Below, one piece after another: positions 35,852 to 44,891 of a stretch of DNA of 64,000 bases (its first letter is position 1; each line of letters starts with the position of its first letter). Under the pieces are notes generated by a model, which did no database searches, had not been told where the DNA came from, and saw nothing but the letters and a program-made list of their open reading frames with translations. A program made the position numbers and the translations under genes. The stretch spans positions 1-64,000 of the forward strand of contig JASJDJ010000002.1 in the NCBI GenBank assembly GCA_030065635.1, in the 5' to 3' direction. Source of the DNA: Xenococcaceae cyanobacterium MO_188.B32. GTDB lineage: Bacteria > Cyanobacteriota > Cyanobacteriia > Cyanobacteriales > Xenococcaceae.

Positions 35852-36499
35852 ATGATTACTATTGCCTTACCCAAGGGCGCACTCTTAACTGATAGCATCA
35901 ATTTGTTTAAAAATGTAGGTTTAGATTTTAGTGCTTTTCTAGATAAAAGCAATCGCCAACTGCAAATTAGCGATCCTACAAATACAGCTAAAGGACTACT
36001 AGTTAGAGCGCAAGATGTTCCCGTTTATGTAGAATACGGTCAGGCGCAGTTAGGTATTGTTGGTTATGATGTTCTGCGAGAGAAACAGCCTGAAGTGGCT
36101 AATTTAGCCGATCTCAAATTTGGTTATTGTCGGATGTCTGTAGCTGTACCCGAAACCAGTCCCTATCGAAGCTCGGTGGAATTACCTCCTCATGGCAGAG
36201 TAGCGTCTAAGTCTGTCAATTGTGCCAGGGATTATTTTCGCAGTATCGATTTACCCGTAGAAATAGTACCTTTGTATGGTTCAGTAGAATTAGGGCCAAT
36301 TACAGGAATGTCTGAGGCGATCGTCGATTTGGTTTCTACTGGTCGTACTCTTAAAGAAAATGGTTTAATCGAAATTGATGTTCTCTACGAAAGTACAGCT
36401 AGACTAATTGCTCATCCTTTAAGTTATCGTCTCGACCGAGATAATCTCTCCAATTGGATTGAGAAATTGCGCTCCGCTTTGCTGTCAGCTATCGAATGA
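35852..36499 (+). CDS. hisG: ATP phosphoribosyltransferase, short form (HisG-S)
   Basis: 215 residues. The first step of histidine synthesis. The short form has only the catalytic domain ([52 protein letters not shown]) and needs HisZ as regulatory subunit, not seen in this window. Start ATG at 35852, inside a leader containing repeat-like GGTAACT heptamers (35758-35771). Confidence 0.95.
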   Translation: MITIALPKGALLTDSINLFKNVGLDFSAFLDKSNRQLQISDPTNTAKGLLVRAQDVPVYVEYGQAQLGIVGYDVLREKQPEVANLADLKFGYCRMSVAVPETSPYRSSVELPPHGRVASKSVNCARDYFRSIDLPVEIVPLYGSVELGPITGMSEAIVDLVSTGRTLKENGLIEIDVLYESTARLIAHPLSYRLDRDNLSNWIEKLRSALLSAIE

Positions 36500-36521
36500 C
36501 CGCTAAATAGTCACGGAATAA

Positions 36522-36666
36522 CTAGGGTAAGCGCAAGAAAAATTGAGCCAAAATGTGGTATGGAGCAAGGATTACGATCGTATTAAGCCTTGACTCAGGA
36601 CTATTGCCATTAGTTCTTAATATTGTTGATAATACTCCCTCCTTATTGATTCTTGCGCTTACCCTG
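36522..36666. mobile_element. MITE, about 145 bp with 16-bp inverted ends and 9-bp target duplication
   Basis: Terminal inverted repeats AGGGTAAGCGCAAGAA (36524-36539) and TTCTTGCGCTTACCCT (36650-36665) are exact. The flanks carry the direct repeat ACGGAATAA at 36513-36521 and 36667-36675. It contains no open frame. This is a non-autonomous DNA transposon; a 9-bp duplication is typical of IS4/IS10-like and other DDE elements, so the parent is unknown. Confidence 0.85.
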
Positions 36667-36686
36667 ACGGAATAATACTTGGATTA

Positions 36687-37199
36687 CTATACAAAAGTAA
36701 AACATTGTCTAACTTCTTCTAGATCGATTCCCAAAAATTTTCTCATTTCCCCTACTGTTTTATTTTCATAAGTTTTAAAGTCTATCTGATTGATATTTTT
36801 TACTTTAAGTTTTCTGCCATAATCAAACGCTATTTTCAATAGCTCAAATTGTTGACGCTCGAACTTATACTGTTTGGGATACAGTAAATTAGATAAAATT
36901 TTAAAAACTGCTAAATGAAATCGATTGGTTTTAATATCGCTACCCATGGTAAAACCGACTACAAAAGCCTCGTCAAGCAAAGATATACCTCGATCCAGTA
37001 GAATATGTAAACAATCATGATTATAAAGATTTATTTTTCCAGGTAAAGGAAAAATACTCTCTGGATTTTCCAGTAACCAAACCATAAAAGGAATGTCTGA
37101 TTGTTCATCACCATTAATGCTTTGCAGACAAGATTTAAGAGTCCGAGCGGATTTATAAATACTCGAATCTCTATCTAATTTCACTGTACTAGTAACCAT
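36687..37199 (-). CDS. Coq4-like protein (HDxxH-x11-E motif)
   Basis: 170 residues. The stretch NLYNHDCLHILLDRGISLLDE holds the COQ4 metal motif HDxxH(x)11E exactly (His-Asp-Cys-Leu-His, eleven residues, Glu). The sequence around it is helical, as in COQ4. In eukaryotes COQ4 acts in coenzyme Q ring modification, binding Zn2+. Cyanobacteria make plastoquinone by a different route, so the role here is unknown. It overlaps the next membrane-protein gene upstream by 19 bp, suggesting coupled translation. Confidence 0.65.
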   Translation of the reverse strand: MVTSTVKLDRDSSIYKSARTLKSCLQSINGDEQSDIPFMVWLLENPESIFPLPGKINLYNHDCLHILLDRGISLLDEAFVVGFTMGSDIKTNRFHLAVFKILSNLLYPKQYKFERQQFELLKIAFDYGRKLKVKNINQIDFKTYENKTVGEMRKFLGIDLEEVRQCFTFV

Positions 37200-37483
37200 T
37201 TATAAATTCCAAAACTATCAACAAATATAAATAAAGAAGCAGAATAAGCTATCAAAGTCGTATCTTTCATGAGGATGCTAGAGAAAAGCATTTGAACAGA
37301 ACTCATTCCCAAAAAAATGAATCCATATTTACTTAAATCTGTATTAGATGCTAGTAGCACTCCTCCTAGTAAGGCAAAAAAACTACTTGATAATTTCAAA
37401 AAATCCGTTGTTGGATATCTTTTTTTAGGTTTTACTTTTGGTTTTATTGTTTTGATTTTCATTGTTCGTCCTATTTTTGCCAA
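37181..37483 (-). CDS. Small membrane protein paired with the Coq4-like gene
   Basis: 100 residues. A strongly basic N-terminal tail (KIKTIKPKVKPKKR) is followed by three or four hydrophobic segments (about residues 28-46, 51-69, 75-97). I recognise no family. The 3' end overlaps the start of the Coq4-like gene by 19 bp, so they probably form one transcript. A second ATG seven codons in (MKIKTIK) is an alternative start. Confidence 0.55.
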   Translation of the reverse strand: MAKIGRTMKIKTIKPKVKPKKRYPTTDFLKLSSSFFALLGGVLLASNTDLSKYGFIFLGMSSVQMLFSSILMKDTTLIAYSASLFIFVDSFGIYKWLLVQ

Positions 37484-37900
37484 GTATAAATTATCTTTTA
37501 TTGTTCGATCGCATATTTGAATCAGGACTGAATGTGATCTAAAGTTTTATTTATTAAAATAAATCCTTTCAATTAAAATAATAGTTTTTGAATTTAAGGA
37601 AGTAAATTGGCAAAAACTCAGAATTAGTAGATTAAAATAGCATTAAATAAAAAAAATATAGATAAAAAAAGAGTAAAGCTATGACTGCATAAGCCTCTTT
37701 AGCTACGTAAAATCATCCGAGTTGGCGAAAAAAGATGACGAGCCATAGCAGACTTAGATAAGCAATAAGCTAGAATCAACATTGAGGAGAAACATCTTTT
37801 TGTTATGTTTCGCTCACTTTCTTAGTTATTTGCTCCCAGATTCGTCGATGGGGTAATTTTCGTAAAATAGAATTCAGTTATCTCAGTAGTTAAAAATACA
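37484..37900. other. 417-bp intergenic region upstream of clpR
   Basis: AT-rich between the divergent small membrane gene and clpR. No gene, RNA or hairpin terminator could be recognised. It should contain the clpR-clpP promoter. Confidence 0.4.
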
Positions 37901-38590
37901 ATGAATTCATCAATCCAAGCTGTTCAAGCTCCCTACAGAGGAGATGCTTTTTACCGAACTCCACCCCCAGACTTACAGTCTCTCTTACTAAAAGAGCGAA
38001 TTGTTTATCTGGGAATGCCCTTATTTTCTTCAGATGACATAAAACGAAGATCGGGTATAGATGTAACTGAGTTAATTATTGCTCAACTGCTCTACTTACA
38101 ATTTGATAACGCAGAAAAACCCATATATTTTTACATCAATTCTACGGGTACTCCTTGGTATCCCGAATATGGTTTCTATGGTTATGAAACCGAAGCTTTT
38201 GCTATTTGCGACACCTTAAACTACATTAAGCCTCCAGTCCATACTATTTGTATCGGTCAGGCTATGGGGACAGCAGCTATGATTCTCTCCTCAGGAACTA
38301 AAGGCTGTCGTGCTAGCTTACCTCATGCTACGATTGTACTCAATCAACCTCGCAGTGGTACAAGAGGTCAAGCAACAGATATTCAAATCAGAGCTCAAGA
38401 AGTACTGATCAATAAAAGAAGTACTTTAGAAATTCTCTCCAAAAACACCGGTCAACCGATCGATAAGATTGCCAAAGATACAGACCGCACTTTCTATATG
38501 ACTCCCGAACAAGCAAAAGAGTATGGCTTGATCGATCGAGTTTTAGAAAGTAGTAAAGAGTTACCTAAAACTCTCAGTCCCGTTGGTTAA
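37901..38590 (+). CDS. clpR: ClpR, catalytically inactive ClpP-like protease subunit
   Basis: 229 residues of the ClpP fold. The nucleophile serine of the GxxxSMG motif is lost (IGQAMGTAAMIL) and the catalytic His is replaced (LPHATIVLNQP, Asn where ClpP has His), which marks ClpR. ClpR forms mixed rings with ClpP3 and the partner chaperone ClpC in cyanobacteria. It is followed by clpP 32 bp downstream in the same operon. Confidence 0.95.
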   Translation: MNSSIQAVQAPYRGDAFYRTPPPDLQSLLLKERIVYLGMPLFSSDDIKRRSGIDVTELIIAQLLYLQFDNAEKPIYFYINSTGTPWYPEYGFYGYETEAFAICDTLNYIKPPVHTICIGQAMGTAAMILSSGTKGCRASLPHATIVLNQPRSGTRGQATDIQIRAQEVLINKRSTLEILSKNTGQPIDKIAKDTDRTFYMTPEQAKEYGLIDRVLESSKELPKTLSPVG

Positions 38591-38622
38591 TTGTCGTTTA
38601 ATTAAAGAAAAAGTAAAAAATT

Positions 38623-39222
38623 ATGCCTATTGGTATTCCTCAAGTTCCCTATCGTTTTCCTGGTGGTCAATACGAACAGTGGATCAGCATTTACAATCGT
38701 CTTAGCCTAGAAAGAATTTTGTTTTTGGGGCAAGAAGTAACCGATGGTATGGCGAATGCTCTCGTAGCTCAATTGCTCTATCTAGATTCTGATGACCCCA
38801 GTAAACCAATTTATATGTATATCAACTCTCCTGGTGGTTCGGTAACTGCTGGCTTGGCAATTTACGATACCATGCAACACATCAAGTCTGAAGTGGTCAC
38901 TATTTGTGTTGGTTTAGCTGCTTCGATGGGAGCCTTTTTGTTGGCTGGAGGAACAAAAGGAAAACGCTTAGCACTTCCTCACTCAAGAATTATGATCCAC
39001 CAACCTTTGGGAGGAACTCAAGGTCGCTCTCAAGCTACAGATATTGAAATTGAGGCTAGAGAAATTCTGCGGATGCGCGATCAACTAAATCAAATGTTGG
39101 CACTTCATACAGGACAGCCTATAGAAAAAATTGAAAAAGATACCGACCGCGATTATTTTATGTCGGCAGAGGAAGCTAAAGAATATGGTCTGATCGATAA
39201 AGTAATTGAAGAAAGACCATAG
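38623..39222 (+). CDS. clpP: ATP-dependent Clp protease proteolytic subunit (ClpP3 position)
   Basis: 199 residues with the intact catalytic set: Ser in [10 protein letters not shown], His in [11 protein letters not shown] and the downstream Asp in [21 protein letters not shown]. The position after clpR matches clpP3 of other cyanobacteria. It forms the active part of the ClpP3/R core that degrades substrates delivered by ClpC. Confidence 0.95.
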   Translation: MPIGIPQVPYRFPGGQYEQWISIYNRLSLERILFLGQEVTDGMANALVAQLLYLDSDDPSKPIYMYINSPGGSVTAGLAIYDTMQHIKSEVVTICVGLAASMGAFLLAGGTKGKRLALPHSRIMIHQPLGGTQGRSQATDIEIEAREILRMRDQLNQMLALHTGQPIEKIEKDTDRDYFMSAEEAKEYGLIDKVIEERP

Positions 39223-39291
39223 TCAGTTATCACCTCAACAGTTATTAGTTATCAGTTTTTGGCTGTTGTATAGAACAGATAAATCCTATAA

Positions 39292-39311
39292 GGGCGAACC
39301 GCGGTTCGCCC
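39292..39311. repeat. 20-bp perfect palindrome GGGCGAACCGCGGTTCGCCC
   Basis: Located between clpP and the M16 gene, where both transcripts converge. This GTAGGGGCGAACC-type palindrome is a dispersed repeat in many cyanobacterial genomes and may end transcription from either side, though T-runs are absent. Confidence 0.6.
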
Positions 39312-39329
39312 CTACGATGTTATTGTCTA

Positions 39330-40835
39330 CTAACTATTTGAAGGTTGAGGAATAGAAATATCTACTGTTTTGACTTCTCCTAAGTGACTGAGGGCTGAGC
39401 TTATTTCTTTTGTGTCACCGACAATTAAAGTTACAATTTTCTCTGGTTTTAGATATTCTCGAGCGACTCTTTGAATATCTTCTACGGTTGTTTCTTGAAC
39501 TCCTTGCTGATACTGAAAAATAAAATCTTCAGGATAGTCATAGTATTCATAACGCATCAAACGGGATAAAGTTTGACTGGGACTTTGAAAATTAAACACA
39601 AAGGAATTAAGAATTGATTCTCTAGCGTTAGCTAGTTCTTCCTCTGTAATAGGATTAGTGCGTAGTTTTTCAAATTCAGTCAATATAGATTGAATAAAGG
39701 GAACAGTAGTATCAGTTCTAGTTTGTCCTCCAGCAAAAAATCTGCCTTGATAATCGTAATTAGGATTCCAAACTCCATAAACACTGTAGGCAAGTCCCTG
39801 ACGCGAGCGAATTTCATTAAATAAGCGTCCAGCAAAACCATTCATGACCCCGTTTAACACACTCAATTGAGGATAGTCAGGGTTTCTGAAAGTACCACCT
39901 AAATGTCCTAATAGAATATTACTTTGAGTTAAATTGGGTCGATCGATTGTGAATATGCCACTTTCGTATTTTTGAGTTGCGGGAGGAACGGTTAATTCGG
40001 GAGGAGTAGAATTAACTTGCCAATCAGCAAAAGTCTCTTCAATTAATGCTTTCATGGCTGTTGGTTCAAAATCGCCTACAATACCCAGAATTATGTTTTC
40101 AGGACGAATATACTGCTCGTAGAAACTAATTATGTCTTCGCGAGAAATATTATTTAAAGTTTGATACTCTACTGTACGGGCATAAGGGCTGTTTACGCCG
40201 TAAATTAACTTATTAAATTCTCTTTTAGCAATATCTCCAGGACTATCATTCCGACGAGCGATCGCTCCTTCTTGCTGTCTTTTGGCTAAAACTATTTGTT
40301 CTGGTGCAAAAGCAGGTTCTTGAATCACCTCTGCATATAGTTTAAATACCGTCTCTAAATCTTCAGTCAGGGTACTAAAACTGGCATCAGCAGCAGTAGT
40401 TCCTATTTGGGTTTCTATGCTAGCAGCCTTTTGCTCTAAGATGGTATTTAAGCGCTCGGGGGGATGAGACTTAGTACCACCACTCCGCATGACTGTACCC
40501 ACTAGCTGGGCTAATCCTACCAACTCGGCAGGTTCATAACGAGAACCAGTACGAATTAAAGCTTTCCCTTCAACTAGAGGCAAATCGTGGTCTTCTACTA
40601 AATAAACTACCATGCCATTGTCTAACTGGTAGCGGTCGTATTCTGGTAACTGTACTTCTGGGGTTGGAGAAAATTCTAACTCGGTATAATGCTTAGGAGT
40701 CTGGGCTGTAGCAGGTAAACGAAACAAAAATAATAACAAAACTGCTATTATTCCTAGATTTAGCCATTTAATTATCTTTTTTGATTTATGTTTACTCATA
40801 GGTTTAAGTTTAAGCTGTAGTCGATGGACGTGCAA
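39330..40835 (-). CDS. M16-family peptidase-like protein lacking the zinc motif
   Basis: 501 residues with a signal-anchor (WLNLGIIAVLLLFLFRLPATAQT), so probably periplasmic or membrane-bound. Both M16 halves are present, including the R/Y substrate-binding pair NEIRSRQGLAYSVYG. The HxxEH motif is replaced at the equivalent site (GLAQLVGTVMRSGG), so by itself it should be inactive. Such subunits usually pair with an active M16 protein, whose gene is not adjacent here. Confidence 0.8.
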   Translation of the reverse strand: MHVHRLQLKLKPMSKHKSKKIIKWLNLGIIAVLLLFLFRLPATAQTPKHYTELEFSPTPEVQLPEYDRYQLDNGMVVYLVEDHDLPLVEGKALIRTGSRYEPAELVGLAQLVGTVMRSGGTKSHPPERLNTILEQKAASIETQIGTTAADASFSTLTEDLETVFKLYAEVIQEPAFAPEQIVLAKRQQEGAIARRNDSPGDIAKREFNKLIYGVNSPYARTVEYQTLNNISREDIISFYEQYIRPENIILGIVGDFEPTAMKALIEETFADWQVNSTPPELTVPPATQKYESGIFTIDRPNLTQSNILLGHLGGTFRNPDYPQLSVLNGVMNGFAGRLFNEIRSRQGLAYSVYGVWNPNYDYQGRFFAGGQTRTDTTVPFIQSILTEFEKLRTNPITEEELANARESILNSFVFNFQSPSQTLSRLMRYEYYDYPEDFIFQYQQGVQETTVEDIQRVAREYLKPEKIVTLIVGDTKEISSALSHLGEVKTVDISIPQPSNS

Positions 40836-40900
40836 ACTAAGATAACTCGTATATACTCAAAACGAATTGAATTGCACTGAGTATAAAGAAAATCTAGCTT

Positions 40901-41992
40901 ATGTCTCAACCAGTAGTTTATATTGCGATTACTAGTCATGGTTTTGGTCATGCTGTCCGTGCTGCATCGGTAGCAGGTATGTTACAAAAATTAGCTCCTG
41001 AAATCGAACTTATTTTTGCCACTACTGCACCAAAATGGTTGTTAGAGTCCTACGTTCAGAGAGATTTTCGCTATCATCCCCGTATTTTTGATGTAGGGGT
41101 AATTCAAAGCGATAGTTTGCATATGGACAAAAAAGCTACTTTGGCTAAAATGCAGCATATTTATGCCGAAAGAAACTCAATTATTACTGAAGAAGTAGAT
41201 TTTATCCAGGCAAACAATGTTGGGTTAATTTTAGCCGATATTCCTCCTTTAGCTGTATCTATTGCACAAGCTGCTGGTGTTCCTTGTTGGATGATGAGTA
41301 ATTTTGGTTGGGATTTTATTTATCGTGCTTGGGGAAATGAGTTTTTAGAAATTGTGACATGGATTGAAGAGTGTTATCAACAATGTGATCGCCTTTTTCG
41401 CTTACCTTTAGCTGAACCTATGAGTGCTTTTAATCATGTTATTGATGTTGGTTTAACTGGGGGTATACCTCGTTATAGCGAAGCAGAACTGAGGGCTAAA
41501 TTTGAGATTACCGCCACGAAAGAAAAGACCATTTTACTCACTTTTGGTGGTTTAGGACTGCAAGCTATCCCCTATGATAACTTACCAAAATTTGCTGACT
41601 GGCAATTTATCACTTTCGATCGTCTTGCCCCCTCTGTGTCCAATCTCGTTAAAGTAACAGACAGTCAATATCGTCCAGTAGATTTTATGCCTATTTGTGG
41701 GCGAGTTTTTTCTAAACCAGGATATAGTACTTTTGCTGAAGCTTTACGTCTGGATGTGCCTATTGTTTCTCTAACCCGCGAAGACTTTGCCGAAGCTTCT
41801 ATTTTGCTAGAAGGTATTCAAGATTACGCCCACCATCAAATTGTTTCCACAGCAGAATTTTTCCAAGGAAATTGGGACTTTATGCGACAAAAATGTCAAC
41901 CTCCTCGTAAACAAGATTCCCTGCCCAAAAATGGTGCAGAAACTATAGCAAGATCTATAGTTGACTACTTTTCTACTGACGGTAATAGTTAA
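40901..41992 (+). CDS. Glycosyltransferase-like protein (GT-B fold)
   Basis: 363 residues. The N-terminal Rossmann-like motif ITSHGFGHAVRAASVAGML resembles MurG-type and UDP-glycosyltransferase GT-B enzymes and the N-terminal part of arabinokinase-like proteins. The second half has TILLTFGGLGLQAI and the donor-site-like CGRVFSKPGYSTFAEALRLDVPIVSL. No membrane segment. Sugar donor and acceptor are unknown. Divergent from the M16 gene. Confidence 0.7.
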   Translation: MSQPVVYIAITSHGFGHAVRAASVAGMLQKLAPEIELIFATTAPKWLLESYVQRDFRYHPRIFDVGVIQSDSLHMDKKATLAKMQHIYAERNSIITEEVDFIQANNVGLILADIPPLAVSIAQAAGVPCWMMSNFGWDFIYRAWGNEFLEIVTWIEECYQQCDRLFRLPLAEPMSAFNHVIDVGLTGGIPRYSEAELRAKFEITATKEKTILLTFGGLGLQAIPYDNLPKFADWQFITFDRLAPSVSNLVKVTDSQYRPVDFMPICGRVFSKPGYSTFAEALRLDVPIVSLTREDFAEASILLEGIQDYAHHQIVSTAEFFQGNWDFMRQKCQPPRKQDSLPKNGAETIARSIVDYFSTDGNS

Positions 41993-42046
41993 TAATTTAC
42001 AGCAGTTTTCAATTGAATTGACTACGCTTATGATTGGCTGGTTTTT

Positions 42047-42074
42047 AGCTAATAGCTATTAGCTATTAGCTAAT
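42047..42074. repeat. Heptamer array AGCTAAT/AGCTATT
   Basis: Four 7-bp units (AGCTAAT, AGCTATT, AGCTATT, AGCTAAT) that also form a dyad, in the gap between the glycosyltransferase and ribokinase genes. Confidence 0.7.
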
Positions 42075-42148
42075 GATCGAGTTTAATCATGTGGTCTACC
42101 CAACAGCAAAAGCGCAGTAAGAGTTCAGAACTCCGAACTCCTATCTAA

Positions 42149-43069
42149 TTAAGATTTTGCGGATAACATGGTCATAAATCTTTCTCGATCTGGTAACGAA
42201 GGTTGTGCGCCATTTTTGGTTACAGATAATGCCCCGGCAATGTTGCCCCATTCTACTGCTTCTCTTAGGGATTTACCCGAAGCTAAAGCAGCAGCTAAAG
42301 CACCATTAAAAGCATCTCCCGCAGCTACTGCGTCTACCACTCTGACAGGGATAGGTTTAACCCAAAAACTGTCTTCTCCCGTGCTGCAAAAAGCTCCCTG
42401 ATTGCCTAAAGTTATAATTACTTTTTTAGCACCCATTTGATGGAGAAAAGTTGCTGCTTGTCTGGCGGTAGTGACACCATCTACGGTAAAGCCGACTAAT
42501 TGACTTGCTTCTACCTCATTAGGAGTAATTATATCAACTAGTCGATAAAGCTCATCTGGCAAATTGGATTTGGCAGGAGCAGGATCGAGAATGAGACAGC
42601 AACCACTAGCATGGGCATCCCTCGCAGCAGCTAAAATGCTAGACATAGGGACTCCCAGTTCTAACATAGCTACCTTTTTTTGCGGTAATAAGGCTCTAAA
42701 TTGTGCTAATTCTTGCTCTCCCACTAAACGATTTGCTCCCGCGGCACAGGCGATCGTGTTGTGACCCTCTTCATCTACATTAATAGAAGCTATCCCTGAA
42801 TGAATATGAGGATTAACGGTAATTTTATCTGTTTGTACTCCTGCTATTCGTAAATTTTGCAGTAGAGTTTGACCGAAATTGTCATCACCGATTTGACCGA
42901 TCAAATGGACTGGAATGCCCAGTTTAGCTACGGCTACAGCTTGGTTAGCTGCTTTACCTCCAGCAGCGGTAAAAAAGCGATTGCCAATTACTGTTTCCCC
43001 CTTGATTGGTAAGTGAGGAACCTCTACTACTAAGTCGATATTAATACTGCCAAAGACAACGACGCTCAT
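42149..43069 (-). CDS. rbsK: Ribokinase (PfkB family)
   Basis: 306 residues. The PfkB signature is present: the N-terminal GSINIDLV and GGKAANQAVAVAKLG, and the ATP/catalytic site DAVAAGDAFNGALAAALA with the catalytic Asp. Ribose is the probable substrate, making ribose-5-phosphate; other PfkB sugars cannot be excluded from sequence alone. No ribose transporter genes are nearby. ATG start. Confidence 0.88.
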   Translation of the reverse strand: MSVVVFGSINIDLVVEVPHLPIKGETVIGNRFFTAAGGKAANQAVAVAKLGIPVHLIGQIGDDNFGQTLLQNLRIAGVQTDKITVNPHIHSGIASINVDEEGHNTIACAAGANRLVGEQELAQFRALLPQKKVAMLELGVPMSSILAAARDAHASGCCLILDPAPAKSNLPDELYRLVDIITPNEVEASQLVGFTVDGVTTARQAATFLHQMGAKKVIITLGNQGAFCSTGEDSFWVKPIPVRVVDAVAAGDAFNGALAAALASGKSLREAVEWGNIAGALSVTKNGAQPSLPDRERFMTMLSAKS

Positions 43070-43258
43070 GCTCTTGATATCTGAAAATAAATTAAATGCT
43101 GTTGGCTGAGTTGTGTTTAATAAGGTTGTTTCCCATAAGTATGTTGCAATTTTAGCCTGGAGTAAACGATCTTCCCATTTCTTAAGAAAAACCCACCAAT
43201 TATACTAAAAAAATATCTGGAAACTACGATAGCAATTAGCTATTTATAGGAGAGTTGA

Positions 43259-44851
43259 GTGGGCATAAAAACTGTTAATCATTTTACCTCTGAACTGACA
43301 AATCGCTTCAAACAGCTACAAAGTAAATTACGCGATCGCTGGCAAAGTTTTGATACTTTTGACCAGGATAATTACGATATACTAGTTGTTCCCTCTTATA
43401 GCATCGATCAGTACGTTGGGCAAAAAGTCGCAGGATTTTTACATTATGAAGAAAGATTGTTATTTTCTTTGATCCGTTTGCGGAAGCCCCATACAAGGGT
43501 AATTTATGTCACAGCTCTCCCTCTCTGTCCGATTATTATCGATTATTATTTACAACTTCTGCCCGGTATTCCTTTCTCTCATGCTCGCAATCGCCTGCTC
43601 TTACTCAGTACCTACGATGCTTCTCTTAAACCTCTAACTCAAAAAATTCTCGATCGCCCTCGTTTGGTAGATAGAATTCGCTGTGCTTTAAGACCAGATA
43701 AGGCTTTTATGGTTTGTTTTAATTCTACCGAACTGGAGCAAGAATTATCTGTCAAACTAGGAATTCCTTTACTCGCTTCTTCTCCTGACTTACTTTATTG
43801 GGGCTCAAAAAGCGGTAGCCGAGAAATTTTTGCTGATTGTGACATTCCTCATCCCGACGGCAGTCGTTTGGTTAAAAATCTTGAAGATTTATTACAAGAA
43901 ATAGTCAATCTTTGGGCAAGACAACCCCAACTGCAAAGAATGGTAATCAAGCTTAATGAAGGCTTTTCTGGGGAAGGGAATGCCCTCCTCAATCTCACAG
44001 GTATTAAGCATTATGCTCCTCATAAAGTAAGTAACCATCAAACCATTAAGGCACTAAAGGGACAGTTAGAGCAACTAAGTTTTCAATCGGAAACGGAAAC
44101 TTGGGCAAACTTTAGTGGACGTATTCCCGAATTAGGGGCAATTGTCGAAGCTTTTATCGAAGGAGAAGAAAAGCGATCGCCTAGTGTTCAAGGTTATATC
44201 ACGCCATCAGGAGAAGTAGAAATTCTCTCTACTCACGATCAAATTTTAGGTGGTGCGGATGGTCAAATTTATCTTGGTTGTTATTTTCCTGCTGCTGCTG
44301 ACTATCGAATTCAACTACAGGAGTTAGGTATTAAAGTAGGACAAGCTTTAGCTGCTAAAGGGGCAATGGAGCGTTACGGAGTTGATTTTATTACTGTTCG
44401 TCAACCTGGTACTAATAAATGGGATATTCAGGCGATCGAAATTAATTTACGCAAAGGGGGTACCACTCACCCCTTTATGGCCCTCAAATTTTTAACGAAT
44501 GGTACTTATGATTACGCTACAGGTTTATTTCTCAGTCAGCAGGGTCAGCCCAAATATTATATCGCTTCCGATAATTTGCAAAAAAAACAATATTGTGGTC
44601 TATTACCCAATGACTTAATGGATATTATTGCTCAGGAACGATTGCATTTTGACAGTAGTACTCGTACTGGTAGCGTTTTTCATCTGATGGGAGCATTATC
44701 AGAATTTGGCAAATTAGGCTTGACTAGTATTGGTAATTCCCGCGAACAAGCTCAAGCAATTTACGACCGTGTTGAGGCTGTTTTGGACAAGGAAACAGCG
44801 ATGACTATAGATGAATCAGAACAAATTTCTAGTGTACCTATTAGTTGGTAG
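43259..44851 (+). CDS. ATP-grasp ligase, PGM1/carboxylate-amine-ligase-like
   Basis: 530 residues, GTG start behind AGGAGAG. The ATP-grasp core starts near residue 180; glycine-rich and metal-site stretches are VIKLNEGFSGEGNALLN, VEAFIEGEEKRSPSVQGYI and IQAIEINLRKGGTTHP. The first ~150 residues form a distinct N-terminal domain (QDNYDILVVPSYSIDQY). The closest kin I know are PGM1-type peptide ligases, which join a carboxylic acid to an amino compound; the real substrates here are unknown. Stands alone downstream of the divergent rbsK. Confidence 0.65.
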   Translation: MGIKTVNHFTSELTNRFKQLQSKLRDRWQSFDTFDQDNYDILVVPSYSIDQYVGQKVAGFLHYEERLLFSLIRLRKPHTRVIYVTALPLCPIIIDYYLQLLPGIPFSHARNRLLLLSTYDASLKPLTQKILDRPRLVDRIRCALRPDKAFMVCFNSTELEQELSVKLGIPLLASSPDLLYWGSKSGSREIFADCDIPHPDGSRLVKNLEDLLQEIVNLWARQPQLQRMVIKLNEGFSGEGNALLNLTGIKHYAPHKVSNHQTIKALKGQLEQLSFQSETETWANFSGRIPELGAIVEAFIEGEEKRSPSVQGYITPSGEVEILSTHDQILGGADGQIYLGCYFPAAADYRIQLQELGIKVGQALAAKGAMERYGVDFITVRQPGTNKWDIQAIEINLRKGGTTHPFMALKFLTNGTYDYATGLFLSQQGQPKYYIASDNLQKKQYCGLLPNDLMDIIAQERLHFDSSTRTGSVFHLMGALSEFGKLGLTSIGNSREQAQAIYDRVEAVLDKETAMTIDESEQISSVPISW

Positions 44852-44891
44852 GAGATAATAGTTAATTATTTTTTGTGATGTTAGCTAAATT

